DNA of 64,000 nucleotides from Phyllostachys edulis (GCA_036346405.1 CM070546.1:103360826-103424825), one strand, 5' to 3'; shown: positions 12,709 to 24,528, numbered from the stretch's first letter. The notes: generated by a model from the letters alone, not told the origin. A program made the numbers and translations.

Positions 12709-15700
12709 CTAGTAGGATGCCCGTGCGTTGCAATGGAACCCCAAAACTTACAGAAATAATATTCCTCTTTAACACATAAAGCGAATCAAGCAATTACAGA
12801 AATTCAAACATCACATTGCCTTTCATCATTTGCATGCCATATGTTGCAAGCTAATTTATTAATGCGCTTATAATTCAAACCAAACCTAGCAGTTAGGAGG
12901 CTTGGGTTCACTATGCAACTTAGTATTCCCTCCAGCAGGTCCACAGTTTTCTCGTTTTGGATCTTTTGTGCCAACCTGCAAAAAAGACAACATTATTATG
13001 CAAAAGCTTTTTCTTACCCTGTAAAGCAATCTAGAAAATTTGCTAAAGCAACTCACAGTAGGAGTTTCTCTTCTCGATATCTCAAATAGATCTTGATGAC
13101 TAGCTTTGAGTGAGGTCCTCGACAAAAGAGTAGTTGCAAGGGAGTTCAAATAGATGATATCCAAGCCATTATCAATAAAATGACATTTCACATGCAAAGG
13201 CATGCAGAACACCTGCATGATGCTATCAGTTTGACCTTGCTAGTTACTACCAAAACATAGAGACAAATAGCTTCAAATTTCCACTGGACATTGACAATTC
13301 TCGTGTACAAAATTCAAGGCCACTCATGGGCATATAATATCTAGCAAACTAAGGAAATGCATGTAGAGAATGGCAATGCAGAGGTGAGAGGACACAATAC
13401 TAACTCATTGTGAAAAGCAAAAGAAAACTCAAATAGTAATTGTATGAGTAGCCCTCTGAGACTTTAGAATAGTCAGCAATAGCAATCCTGGGAGAATTTA
13501 CACATCATCCATGTGAGATGGGACAACGCTTAAGAGTTGTTCCTCGCAATGAAAAATATTAAATAACTCAGAATCGGAAGAAAAGACCATTCAACATCAC
13601 GATCTCATCGTTCCTAATTTCCTATGTTTAAATCTAATTTTCAGCTATTTGAATTAGCATCCCATTAAGATTCTCAAAAATCACTCCATTTCCCCAATAG
13701 AAAACAGCCGTCTTTGGTCGCCTATGCAAATGAAAAGGAAGTGTTAGTGGCATATAAAAAGCGCAAAGAAATTTGACCTCAGAGTATGATCTTGATGTAC
13801 AAGCAGAAAACCACAACCCTAGTTAAGTGAAATTGTAGAATCCAGTGAGAATACAAACCGTTGCGTTTAACTCCAAAGGTGCTTTAACAGTGTCTCTTCA
13901 ACTTCACTACAGAGGGTTTTCAAAAATTAAATGACAGATAAGTCCGTCACCAAACCACAAGATCAATACAACTAAAATACTCTTACATCGATGATTGTTC
14001 TTTGAATATGCTTTGTCTTGACCTTGGGTGGCATCCATTCAACTCCGTGGAGGAGGCAAGATTCACCATAGCAGGCTCTAACAGCTACAACAAATAGAGT
14101 ACTCCTAAAAAAGCGTGTATTTCCATCATAGGGCTCACCTCGTAAGTAATGGCCCATCTCCCATTGCGCAATGGTTTGTGGTGATAATTCATGTTCCCTA
14201 TATAGAGGCTTTTACCACTTGGTATTTTCTTAACTTCACCATTCTTGATTCAAGTCTTAACAAAAGTGTCATCATCACACTTCATTATATATCTAGCGAA
14301 ACAACATGGACCGAGAGAAAAATGTTCATTAGTGAGAAAATGTCAATCTGAGGCTTCAAAGTAGCAAATTTTGAAAATAGGTCTCGGCTCTTACACATAC
14401 CCCATATTAGCATATTGCTTGATCTTGTAACAACCGGATCATAGCTGTCCATCAATGGCACAATAACAATGTCACCAAAAACTCGCCTCCTTTTTCAACT
14501 CAGATTCACTTCTTTTACGCCATCAGAGAAAAGAAAACTCATCGACTCATGTCCATAGACAAAGGTACACAACTTGGACTTAGTAATTCATCAAGATTTA
14601 CGGGGCAACAAAAATCGGGCCACGATGTTCAATGACCTCTGGCAAGCAGATATCCATGTCTTCCTCACGACCATCGCTCACCAAAATGGTTGCCATTGTG
14701 AGAATGCCAATGAAAATATCAACATGGGGTTCCGTTGCAAGAAATCCACTAATGCAATATGGCGAACCTCTGTGCATAGAGGTAGCTACACTACCCTGGG
14801 GATAATGTCATCAGAATTAAAATGGTCCAAAATCGTTGTTCAAGGATAGCATTCAAAACATTCAGATTCACCAGTTTTTAGTTACCGCACCTGGTAAGAA
14901 AATTTATTTGCTTCTTTGTAACATTAGAGAACCAATACCTGAAAAATTGCCACTTCTTCAGAATTTCAGGCCATGTAAGCTCGGCCAATGCACCAGATAG
15001 TACAAGTTGCTCGAATAACCTCCTGTGAAATGGTCATGATTAGACATCCTTAAACCGTTCAGTTCCTTTCCGGAATATATATAACAAAGATGGATGAATA
15101 CATGGCTCATCAATTTCATACCTATCGTCATGAGCTGGAACCCCCATTCCTCGTCATGGAAAATGGCATATCAAGGATCGATCGAGAGGCAATGAATGGG
15201 CGAGAAGAGCTTGACAAGTCGACTTTCTTCATGACAAATGGTGCAGAAAGTAAGACATACTTCATCCATAAGGCATAGGAAAAGCACGGGCAACCATGGC
15301 ATGTGACAATGTCAAATAAAGCAAGCATTGTACGAAGCTATGGTTTTCTTGGGGTTTAGTTACGCGGTGGTAAGAAAGCGATCTATATAACAAGTAAATC
15401 AATATGAACTAATAATCTTTATGCGAATTTCTTGCCACACAAATTAACAAACAAACTCGTCATATATGGTTCCATATTCCTAGCGAGTTGGCTAATGATA
15501 GAACATATTTAGGTTCTGCTATGGACTGCAGGATTTTAATCCAAACGAAATAAGAAAATCTATTTGATTACATTCTTCATTGTTTCACAAAGGGAAGTAG
15601 CAGGTCACTAATGCTTTGAGCCATGCTCAATTAGCGATTGAAAATAAAAAGCGGAAATTGACACCATCCTACCTCTACTAATCTATAGAATACTATTTAC

Positions 15701-16709
15701 GTAATATCACTACGATCAAATCCAGTGTCCTTGGTGATACACTCTCACACTCGGCTAGTCCTTAACACCTCACTCTCACAGCTAGGTAAAGAAGAAGCTC
15801 AAGATGTAAATCCAAATGCCTAAATTCGAGTGCATCTACGACAATCTTAGGCAAACATACTACGGTGGCTCAAAGCACAACATAGAAATGCAAAACCTCC
15901 ATGATGGCGTCGTGGAACCAGACGCGCGTCGTTAGCCACGGCCGGCCTAATCGTCCTCCGTGGTGGGTAGCCGTCGTCCGCGATCCGCACCGCCTTCCCA
16001 TCCCGCATGTCACGGCACCGGGACAACCAACACAGGCGGTTGGCCTACCACGCCATAGCCCACGGCGGTAAGCCGAGCCTAGCCGCCCTCTCGCCATGAG
16101 CGACCATCGTCCATGAACCGCACCGCCTTCCTATCCGGCATGTCTCCAAGATCGAAGAGCCCACGCCGCTAGACCCGCCCACCTCACCACTCGGCCATGT
16201 GGGCCCAATCTCAGTAGGCCCCGCCGCCTGCACCTCTACAGGAGGAAGAGGAGGACCGAGGGAGGGGGCTAGAACGAGGCGCAAGAGGGCGTGCGAGGGT
16301 GCGTCAAGCGGAGGGGGGGCAATGGCGGCGGCCGGGGGAGGGGACGAGAGGAGGAGGAGGCGGCAGGCGAGGCGAGATGCGAGGCGCGTGGGGCGGTGGG
16401 GAGACCGGCGGAGGGAGAGGAGAGGAACCAGAGGCGGGGAGGGAGAGGGGCGCGGCCTCTATCCGCCCTCGTCACGCGGAGGCGAGGGAGGTTGGCGGTG
16501 CGGCGGCCTGCTCTTGCGTTCGGTGGAGAAGGGGCAAAGGGGAGGGGAATAGCACAGGGTGGAAAAGGGAATAGAAGGAGAACGTGGAAAATGGTGAGTG
16601 ATCGTGGGTGGGAAGAGCAGTTGTGAGCAGAGGGAGAGATATTGGCGTGGGAGGGGACGATTTGTGAGGTGGGACGATAGGAGTAAACTCCGAATTATAG
16701 TAGTTAAGA
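12709..16709 (-). mobile_element. Helitron (probably non-autonomous), minus strand
   Basis: Read on the minus strand the unit starts TCTTAACTACTATAATTCGG at 16709 and ends TTGCAACGCACGGGCATCC then TACTAG at 12709. A 5' TC, a 3' CTAG, and a nearby GC-rich element that can form a (degenerate) hairpin are Helitron hallmarks. Insertion is between A (complement of 16710) and T (complement of 12708), as Helitrons do, inside a TA/CA microsatellite. The CGTTGCAACGCACGGGCA type of end is widespread in grass genomes. Next to the 5' end is a GC-rich block (15870-16640). Inside are short minus-strand ORFs (for example 14157-13972 and 13218-12886) with possible splice sites. I do not recognise a Rep/helicase in them, and captured host exons are possible. 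Confidence 0.7.
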
Positions 16710-16728
16710 TATATATATATATATATAT
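16709..16728. repeat. (AT)n microsatellite at the Helitron 5' end
   Basis: About 20 bases of alternating AT directly flank the 5' terminus of the minus-strand Helitron. This is the insertion target environment. Confidence 0.85.
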
Positions 16729-16942
16729 GAAACTAAACACCATACATGCATGCAGGAAGCCTTGTCATCGATCGGTGCCACTCGGCATTTGTCAACAACA
16801 ATATATCTATCATGAATAACGATCATGATCGAGTTCCAAACAGGCATGCACATACATCGATCCCCACAAACTAGTGTACATACATACATATAATCCACGG
16901 CGCGCGCATGGTACATGAGGTTGATTGGACAAATATGTGGCG

Positions 16943-16966
16943 TTATATATATATATATATATATAT
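16943..16966. repeat. (TA)n microsatellite downstream of the CIF-type gene
   Basis: About 24 bases of TA repeat lie in the probable 3' flank of the minus-strand CIF-type gene. Confidence 0.85.
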
Positions 16967-17040
16967 GAAGCAATTGATCGATCGGTCGGTCGATCTTGAA
17001 GTACGTAGCTAGCAATATATTCGTCGATCTTAGTGACTAG

Positions 17041-17449
17041 TTAGTTAGGTATATCCTTGAAGTGAGGCTTAGCCATGGTCGGAGAAGGGTCGTAGGTCCC
17101 GTAGTCGTTCGTCTTCACCTGCCTGAGAATTCTTCCGTGGACCACCACCCACACTTCCTCGTCTTCCTGCTGCTGCATCGATTCAGACGTCTCCTGCCAT
17201 GCATGCATGCAAAGAGCAATAGAATGACATTAGCTAACACAAGAGCTACAGTCAATTAGCAGTTCATTCATGCATGGAACGAAGAGTGACAAACTGTAAT
17301 TAAGTAATTACAGATCGATAACCATGAATTTGCGCGCTAATTAATGGCATATGTAGCTATGCTAAATATATTTACCTAGCTAGAAAGATACAAGCACACA
17401 CATGCATTATACAAGCATGTACATCAATATTGATGTGCAATTTCGATCC

Positions 17450-17505
<56 letters not shown>

Positions 17506-18238
17506 TGTAGATGTAGATCTAGCTGTGCAGTGTGGCGGTATCCACATGACAAGGAAGACTTGATTCGAATGATCTGTGCAAACTTGTCAAACAAAACTGA
17601 TTGTCCTATAGGAATTCAGGGAATGTATAGAAAAAACCGTCTTCCAGTTGACAAAAATTGCATCTTGTATGCCTAGTCAATGTGTGCTGCATGTTCCATT
17701 GCCGTGCTCTTGAGATCAAGAGGAGGTGGAATAAAAGGAAGTGGAAATTAATTCAATTTATCCCGTACATGGACACATAGCATCAATACATTCCTCCAAG
17801 TTTTTCACAATAGTTCATTTTCTACGTTGCAACAATGCCAGAAGAACACACACACACACATACACACACACACACATATTGATCGGCGAATAGAATGTCA
17901 GAAATATGAAAAGAATATACAGCACTAGTTGAGTCATTTATATACCATTGATCCTAGTTGATCTTTGTTCAACAACTTCCTCTGCCCTCCTGCATCAAAC
18001 AAATTCCAAAAACTCACAACATAAACGGAAACATAACTAACTAATGCGCTCAAATATTTCACTGACGCACAAGAACTATATATTAAGAACGAAGAACAGA
18101 AAAAGAAAAGCATGCACATGACCTAATTAACAAAGCAATTAATAACCATGTAGAGCTAGCAAGCTAACCTGCCATGGAGGACAGGAGGAGCGACGCGAAA
18201 ACGAAAGCGAAGAGATAGTTCGACTTCTTGGACTCCAT
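17041..18238 (-). CDS. CIF: CASPARIAN STRIP INTEGRITY FACTOR (CIF)-type sulfated peptide precursor, three exons
   Basis: Exons are 18238-18169, 17989-17946 and 17193-17041, each with GT donor and AG acceptor and compatible phases (70+44+153 nt = 88 residues plus TAA). Residues 1-23 (MESKKSNYLFAFVFASLLLS then SMA) form a signal peptide. A basic segment (GGQRKLLNKD) and an acidic Gln/Glu-rich spacer follow. The last 21 residues run from DYGTYDPSP through TMA to KPHFKDIPN. Arabidopsis CIF1 and CIF2 have the same layout: DYG start (Tyr sulfated), central P.P, then P-P-F-K and a terminal IPN. Known CIFs are made in the stele and activate the SGN3/GSO1 receptor kinase to seal the endodermal Casparian strip. 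Asp-Tyr gives the tyrosylprotein sulfotransferase site. The HF and KD positions differ from the Arabidopsis PF and KL. The gene is small enough to be missed by automatic annotation. Expression was not testable here. Confidence 0.85.
17194..17945 (-). other. Intron 2 of the CIF-type gene, rich in microsatellites
   Basis: The intron is bounded by GTATAT (donor side, 17945) and GCAG (acceptor side, 17194). It contains a pure AT run at 17451-17503 and CA runs near 17850-17876. These could make its length highly variable between accessions. Confidence 0.8.
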
Positions 18239-18497
18239 GGCGCCGGCCGGGCAAGGAGCATGCAGCTAGCGTTTCCTCAGCTTGAAGAGAGAGGGAAGAG
18301 AAAAGAAACGAAGCAGCAACAGCAGATATGGCAGGAGAATGAGCCTTTCCTTGGTTTGGACACAAAGGAACCTGCAGATGTGAGTTGTCTGCAAGAACAA
18401 AATGGATTGCTGCAGATTATTATTATTTCTTCTCTGGGATATGATGGGGATGTGAATCTCAGTGGAGTCCCTCCCTCCCTGCCTCCTGCAGGTGCGG

Positions 18498-18505
18498 TGT
18501 TTATA
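18498..18505 (-). promoter_or_regulatory. TATA box of the CIF-type gene
   Basis: The minus strand reads TATAAACA here, about 260 bp upstream of the CIF start codon. It is the only convincing TATA motif between the ATG and the upstream intergenic DNA. Transcription would start near 18470, giving a 5' leader of about 230 nt that contains a short out-of-frame upstream ATG. Confidence 0.5.
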
Positions 18506-19789
18506 TTAAAATCAAAAGGCGGATTAAAGGGATTGGTCAGAGCTTTCCCTGTGGAATTTTGAGGGCCTTGTCATCATTAGACTTGCTGGTGCAGCCTGTT
18601 TAACTAGCCCCATAAGCTAAAGCAACTGGCTTGTACGACTATCATGCAAGTAGCCCCCCATTATTAAATAATCTACACTGATGTATACCATCTATGCATG
18701 CTTGCAGTGCAATAATGGTGTGTGTATATATATATATTCTTTTTTAAAAAATTCTCATGACGCAATCCAATTGTGATCACTGGTTAATTGTTCATCACTC
18801 TTGCGTTGGTAGGTACCACAAGAGATTTGAATAAGTAAAGTAAACATGAAGGAATTTTGTATTTGCACGCTTATATATAGTCGGACAAGAGTGGTCATTG
18901 GTCAGACATCTGCAGGGGGTGTTTTGATGATGGCCATGCAAGGGACAACCATGCATGTAACATGGTGAGCACCAACAGTTTTTACTTGAGGTAGAAACTA
19001 TGATGAGCTGAGGGTTAAAAGCCTGACATTACTTTTCTAGCATGCATGCATAGAATTATGGTATCTCTAATTCAATTATATTTTTCACTGCATTCTCTTG
19101 CTAGCTATATGAACTTTTTAGTTAGATACATACATACTATAGTATAAATTACTTTGGGAGTGCACGCAATTATACGTGAGGGCATTGTAAGAAAACTATC
19201 CAGCTACCTAACAGTCAACATTATGGGCTATCACATAGAATAATCAAAATAGAAAGACTTTAAATAAACAAACTGATCAAAGGAGATGGTCGCCTTGATA
19301 GTGGGGAACCACCTTTATTATTTCGGAATATCGTGTTCTCTAATTAGATTAAGGGCAGTCAGTAGACAGGGACAATTATATTGGAGCTAACTAGCTGGTG
19401 GAGAATAAAGAGACCAGGCACCTTTCCTATTCAAACATGACTAGAATATATAGTCTTGTTTAATATATCCGTGTTAAAGCTAATTATCTCGCTAGTTCAG
19501 GTTGAATTTACAGCGACTAGTAGGAGAAACAACAGTCATGTGCATGCTAATGTTGGTAGGTGTACACATACAATGTGTAGTTTGAAGGATCATAGGAAGA
19601 AATGCTTGCTTGAGGAATGGGGAAATCTAGCTAGTGATCACATTATTCACATATATATTCAATTGGCGCGATGATTCAGATGAAAGGATAGCCGGTCTCT
19701 GCGGATGATGACCTCTCTGTTCGAAGATATTATACTATATTGTTCGTCATGGACAACAAGAATGTTAGGCAATATCATGGCACAATGCC
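18506..19789. other. Intergenic; nothing recognised
   Basis: AT-rich DNA upstream of the CIF-type gene. It holds short TA runs and cis-element-sized motifs but no ORF or TE terminus that I can support. It probably includes the CIF promoter. Confidence 0.5.
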
Positions 19790-20062
19790 ATGTAATCCGG
19801 ACTAACCATAATTAGGTGGACAAGTATAGCATGGATATGTAATCCAACTAATTATGGTTAGGATCGGCAGGGATTTTTATCTCGTATAACCTTGTATATG
19901 TGCTATATATACATGAGAAAAGGAAGACACGAGGTGTGGCTTATTCCTCTAAATCTCTCATGGTATCAAATTGCGTTTATTCCTAACTAATGTTGTCGTT
20001 CTTTGAACGGCAAGGCTACCATGTATTTTTGTTTTTTATTTTTATTTCTTTTGCCCCAGTGT
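19790..20062 (+). mobile_element. Copia-like LTR 3' portion, primer-binding site and leader, truncated
   Basis: The stretch contains a 13-bp inverted repeat (taaccataattag at about 19803 and its complement near 19847) and TATA-like tatatatac near 19908. It ends in aaatctctca followed at once by tggtatcaaattgcg, which resembles a primer-binding site for initiator Met-tRNA (TGGTATCAGAGC). A few dozen bases later the sequence breaks off into the LINE fragment. The LTR start is uncertain (TGTAATCCGG near 19790). Confidence 0.4.
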
Positions 20063-20075
20063 AACAGCGAAACAA

Positions 20076-20675
20076 ATGTGTTCTTTGTGGTGCTGAAGAA
20101 AATTTAGATCATGCCCTGTTTTCATGCATTCTAGCTAAATTTTTTTGGTGCTGTGTCAAAGAGGCCTTAGGCTGGGATTCCAGTCCTAGTTCTTTAAATA
20201 ACTTCCAGTTAAACCGGTTGGAAAAGATAGGAGCTAATAATTATGATTTTGCTCTTTTTAGTTTTACAGCTTCAGCTTGGAATCTATGAATTTTTAGGAA
20301 CAAAATGGCGTTTGACAAGAATTTCCCTAAGCATCCTTTGGCTGTGATTTTCAGTTTTTTATCTTATTTGCAGCAGTGGAGGATTCTCGTCAAACACGAT
20401 GCTAATGAGAAGCTGTAGGGTTTAATTAAGATCCTTAAGGGCTGGGTTAAAGACTTTGTGAAGTCTGGAAAAGGATGATCCATTTTGTAATAAATGTAGC
20501 TTTTGTCTTCTGTAGATGTTAGATACCTGGTTGTATTTTGTCTGAGATCCTAGTTCCTCTCGCTTGGTATTTGTAAGTTGGCATCCCCAGTAATATTTCT
20601 GTTTAATTTCTGCGTTGTAAGACTCGTTATCTGCTTTATAAAAAGCTGGAAATACCCCTTTTCAAAAAAAAAAAA
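20076..20675 (+). mobile_element. 5'-truncated LINE (L1-type) with zf-RVT remnant and poly(A) tail
   Basis: The plus strand encodes CSLCGAEENLDHALFSCILA followed by KFFWCCVKEALGWDS. This is the zinc-binding C-terminal region that follows reverse transcriptase in plant LINEs (CxxC...H...C). Later fragments KHPLAVIFSFLSYLQQWRI and a stop follow, then a 3' UTR and 14 A residues at 20664-20677. A 13-bp repeat, aacagcgaaacaa at 20063-20075 and aacagcaaaacaa at 20676-20688 (one mismatch), is a plausible target-site duplication. The copy lacks everything upstream of the zinc knuckle and has in-frame stops. Confidence 0.75.
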
Positions 20676-20688
20676 AACAGCAAAACAA

Positions 20689-23457
20689 GAAAGCATCCAA
20701 TTGCGGCCGATATCATATCAACCCCTCTCCATCTCAGGCTCTCAGCACTCAGCTGATCTAGCCTAGAGGGTGTTTGATTTGATGTCTAACACTTTGCCAC
20801 ACCTAACTTCAGTCGTGTCACGGTTCCTAGTATGTACATGTTTGGTTCATCGCTTGCCACACTTCCTTAGCTCCCTGGCCCGAGTTCATGGAATTGGTTG
20901 CAGCTTACAGGCGTGCAACAATGGTGACGAGGGCCATCCGGCCATCGCTTGGATGGGCCTATGCGCAACGGCGGAGTTCCTCGCGTGACCGACAAGCTGC
21001 TCCCCGGCCGGCCGGTACGTCGCCTCAACGGCCTGCGCAAGGATGACTGCGAGTCGGATCTCTCATCTCTGTTGATTGGACGACGGCACCAAGTCTATTG
21101 CTGCTTATGCGATCGATGGCCGCGCCCGCGAGCACAATAAGCACAGGCGATAGGTGCAGAGAGGTCGCGAAAGAACTTGGTTTTGAACGAAGGGAATGAT
21201 TCCGTCACTTTTAGATGGAGATGCATGTTGATTGAGAAGATTGAGGATGCAAGTAATCAAGTTGGAACGCCTCAGGATCGATCATGGATCGACCATGACC
21301 TGCTCATGAGTGACGGACCCAGGCAGGGACAGAGCATCGTGGGGCCAACGTGGACCGTCGTACCCCTAGCTTTTTTGGAAGAAAAAAATTTGAACACCAT
21401 CAATAGGATCTTGTGCCGAAGGATTAGCGAAAAGAGAAGACTTGAACCAAGTGAAGTTAAAGGAGAAAGTTACAGCAGATAAATCTGTAAATGTTGCACA
21501 GCATCCATGCATGAACGGGGAATGATGTGGCCTTTCAGTTGTGCACCATCACTTGCCTATTACACCTCAAGCATAGCAATTCAGTTCTATCCAGCTGCTG
21601 CTGCTTACTGGGGCTGCATGGTTCCGGGAGCTTGGAACACTCCATGGCCACTGCAGTCCCAGTCTCAATCTGGCTCATCGCCTAGTGCTAGCTGCTTCTC
21701 CAGTATCCACGATGTCCAATTGCTTCAAATGACGAAAGCAACCTTTGGCCAGTTGGCCCCCCTTACGATTTTTTTGAAGCTTTGTCTCTGGACCAGGACC
21801 AAAATTGAGGGGTGTTAATGGGACGTGCTCGTCTTCTTGCGGCTTGCCGAATACCGAGTTACCAGTCAGCGGTAGTCTATCATGTTGTCGGCCTACCGCT
21901 TGCCTATCAAGTGTGATAAATAGAAAGGAAGAGTTAGTGGGATAGATGGGCTTTGGTGGGCTTAGCCGATTGTTCTAAGCATCCACCATAGAAACATCCA
22001 ACTACCAGCATGTGGTTTGGCTTTGATACAGCCCACACGGCCCAAATCTCCTAGTCTTCTTCTACCTCTGAAAGGAGAAGGGGAGCCCAATGATGACCTA
22101 CTCGACGGAGTTCTTGCTCTCTACTGGCGGCTCAGACCACTGCAAGAAGCTGCTTGTCGGTATTGACATCTCAGTGCATGCTTCGCTAATTCCAGTCATC
22201 ATCTTTTAACTGCTGAGATGGTATTGTTTCAGGTGGCTTATACCTTTATGTCTGTTTCAAAACAGTGAGTTACTGGGGAGGTCGAATACCGCACTCTCGC
22301 ATAGGAAGGTAGGATCAAATAACTATCAAGGGAATTTGCCTGAGCACAACTGGACTGGGGTGCTAGAGGTATTTTGCCTTGAGATGAAGATGAAAACCCA
22401 CAAAGCTTTTTTTTAGAGGGTACAAGGAAACATACAACGCACACCCCACTCGTAACGCCACACGGACCACACTGACGAGATGGGAATGGAATGATTTGGG
22501 CTCAAGGTTCTTTAAGATTCGTGCAAAAACATGTGGCATCCTTTAGGAGGGCTCGATACGAGGAAATAGTCCAGGTATTTTTTTTCCCGTGCCGGGCCAG
22601 GGCGCTAGGTTCCATACACGGCCCAAAACTTGAGTGCAGTGATAGTTTTATTGGGCGTCCACTCCCGGCCTTGCTTCACAAGTTCAGCTGGGTCTACGCG
22701 CCCGAGTACGAGTCAAGCCCGGACCTGACCTCCTGTCTCCGCCGGCCGGTTCCCCCATGGTTCAGCTTCAGCACCAGCTCCGGCCGCGGCCTCCAGGACC
22801 GCCCGCTGCGGGATCGGTATAGGGCGGCGTGTGCAGGGAGAAGCGGCAGCGGTGTGGCGGACCCGGAAGCGTGCGTCCCGCCCCGCGTAAGCTCCCAGGA
22901 CGCCTTCACTGGGGGTGGATATCGAGCCTGATAGCCGTTTTACCCAACTTTTCATGAAATTAACAGTTTGATTTAATATTATTTTATTTATAGTTTAGAA
23001 GTATTTTTAGAACTGAGCTAACGAGCCGAGCTAAGTCAGAGTAAAATCAAATTTCATTCGAAATTAACTCATTTCAATGTTAAATCAAATAACAAGTTTA
23101 ATTAAAGCAATTTTAAACCGAGCAATGAGCCCACTAACGAGCTTTTTTTCTGACCTTACCTTCGCCTCCCTTCTGCCCCCATTCTCTTGACACCTGTGTA
23201 TTGAGAATTTGGGATGCACATCTCTGACTTTGCAAAGCAATAAAGTTATAGTGCTACAGTACCATAGCATTGCTTCGCAACCATCGGATTAAAAAAAAGT
23301 TTGAGTTCGGGTCTCACTGACCCTTAGTAATAGTACTTACTAAACACTGTAGTAACATTGTATCAATTGATCGAAACCGTTGTTTCCAAATCGGACGACT
23401 CAAATCTTCGCAATGTTAGAGCACTACGCTTCTCTGCCATTACATTGGCAATGACAA
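20689..23457. other. Intergenic; no gene supported
   Basis: This stretch holds short ORFs only. A GC-rich patch at 22590-22930 yields a 146-residue ORF without recognisable motifs, and its antisense frames are equally open, so I do not call it. A possible MITE edge (gagggtgtttgatttgatg, near 20766) has no identified partner end. Confidence 0.45.
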
Positions 23458-23460
23458 GTG

Positions 23461-24528
23461 ATGCGAATCCTGTGTATTGGTGAGAAGGAAGCGATTAAAG
23501 TAATAGAAAGGATAATCCATAGCAATTGTGCTGCTGTTGATGCGGTGACGGTGACAACCAAATCCACCAAGGAGGGGGAGAAGGAGAAGGAAATCGAGGA
23601 AGGCAGCGTAGATGACCTTGGAGCAGAGCATGCTGTTCTGCACACAGAAGAAGAAGAAGCGATTCCGCACTACCGGCGGCTATACAAGAAGAGAGCAAAC
23701 ATGGCGCTTGCTTTGTACCACCAAATTCACCCAGTAAGCTCTTATTTCTCTTCCCTAGCATGCAGCAGATCCGTCCTCCCTCTCATATATTTAGCTGTCC
23801 TTTGTCAGTTGTTTTCTCATTTTTTGATCTCTAACTACTGTTCTTTTCCACAACAGGTTGAGCACTACAAGTTTCTGCGCCTGCGACTCAACGATGTTTT
23901 TAAGTTCGTGGAGCATGGGCCAGAAGTTCCTCCTTGCTATACGCACATGAACTTCATGGCAGTGAATGTCAAAGCAGGCTCGGAGAAGCTCTTCTTTGCT
24001 GAGCTCAGTTTACCCAATGATATTCTTTTACTCCAACAGCGGGTGTGCTGCTACTGCCTGCAAAATTGTTGATGGAAACTCTGCTGATAAGCTCCTCTGC
24101 TAATAGTGTTTATGCCTTCTTATCCTGGATTACAATAGAGATATTTTTGTTCCACCAAGCAGCAAGCATGTTGTTGGTTGCATGGGGCTACCGCTATTCC
24201 TATGGAATGAGGTCAGGATTAAGAACCCTGCTTTGAGCTGCGTGTTAGGTCTACAGCACAATTCAAATGCAGCGAGCATCATTCTTACGACTTCCAGAGT
24301 ACAAACTCTAGGTGTATCTAAAGTTCTCAACAAATGATTTGTTTTGTTTTGTTTTGGGTGGTCGGAAGGACAAGTATCTCTCTGAAGATGGCAAATTCCC
24401 ACCCCAACTATTACGACGGCGAGAACTGCTATGCATGCGCAGAGAAAATAAAGCACCCTCCAGGAGCGAGCTACAGAGGTGGCCACATCACTATGGACTA
24501 TGCTGTACAGGAAAGCTCAATTGGATAA
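23461..24528 (+). pseudogene. DUF3615-like gene, probably decayed in the middle
   Basis: Exon 1 (23461-23733) ends RRLYKKRANMALALYHQIHP at a GTAAGC donor. Exon 2 starts after ACAACAG at 23857 in phase with VEHYKFLRLRLNDVFKFVEH, then YTHMNFMAVNVKAGSEKLFF and AEL. A last exon near 24390-24528 reads NYYDGENCYACAEKIKHPPG then ASYRGGH. The order 'HYN-type helix, HMNF, FFAEL, C..C..KI.HP.G' fits the plant DUF3615 family, whose function is unknown. Between FFAEL and the last exon the reading frame is broken: stops follow within 50 codons and a 32-nt 'intron' would be too short. The start codon is tentative. I am moderately sure of the family and less sure that the gene is dead rather than mis-spliced in my reading. 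Confidence 0.55.

Noticed and set aside
16199..16626. Gly/Arg-rich plus-strand ORFs near the Helitron 5' end
   Set aside because: Composition artefacts of a GC-rich block within the Helitron; several frames are open at once.
20766..20880. A MITE starting gagggtgtttgatttgatg
   Set aside because: No inverted partner end or TSD could be found.
22491..22931. 146-residue plus-strand ORF in a GC-rich patch
   Set aside because: Opposite-strand frames are also open, no motif is recognisable, and there is no splice or promoter context.
24012..24043. A 32-nt intron in the DUF3615-like gene
   Set aside because: Although it has GT and AG ends, it is far below the usual minimum length of plant introns.
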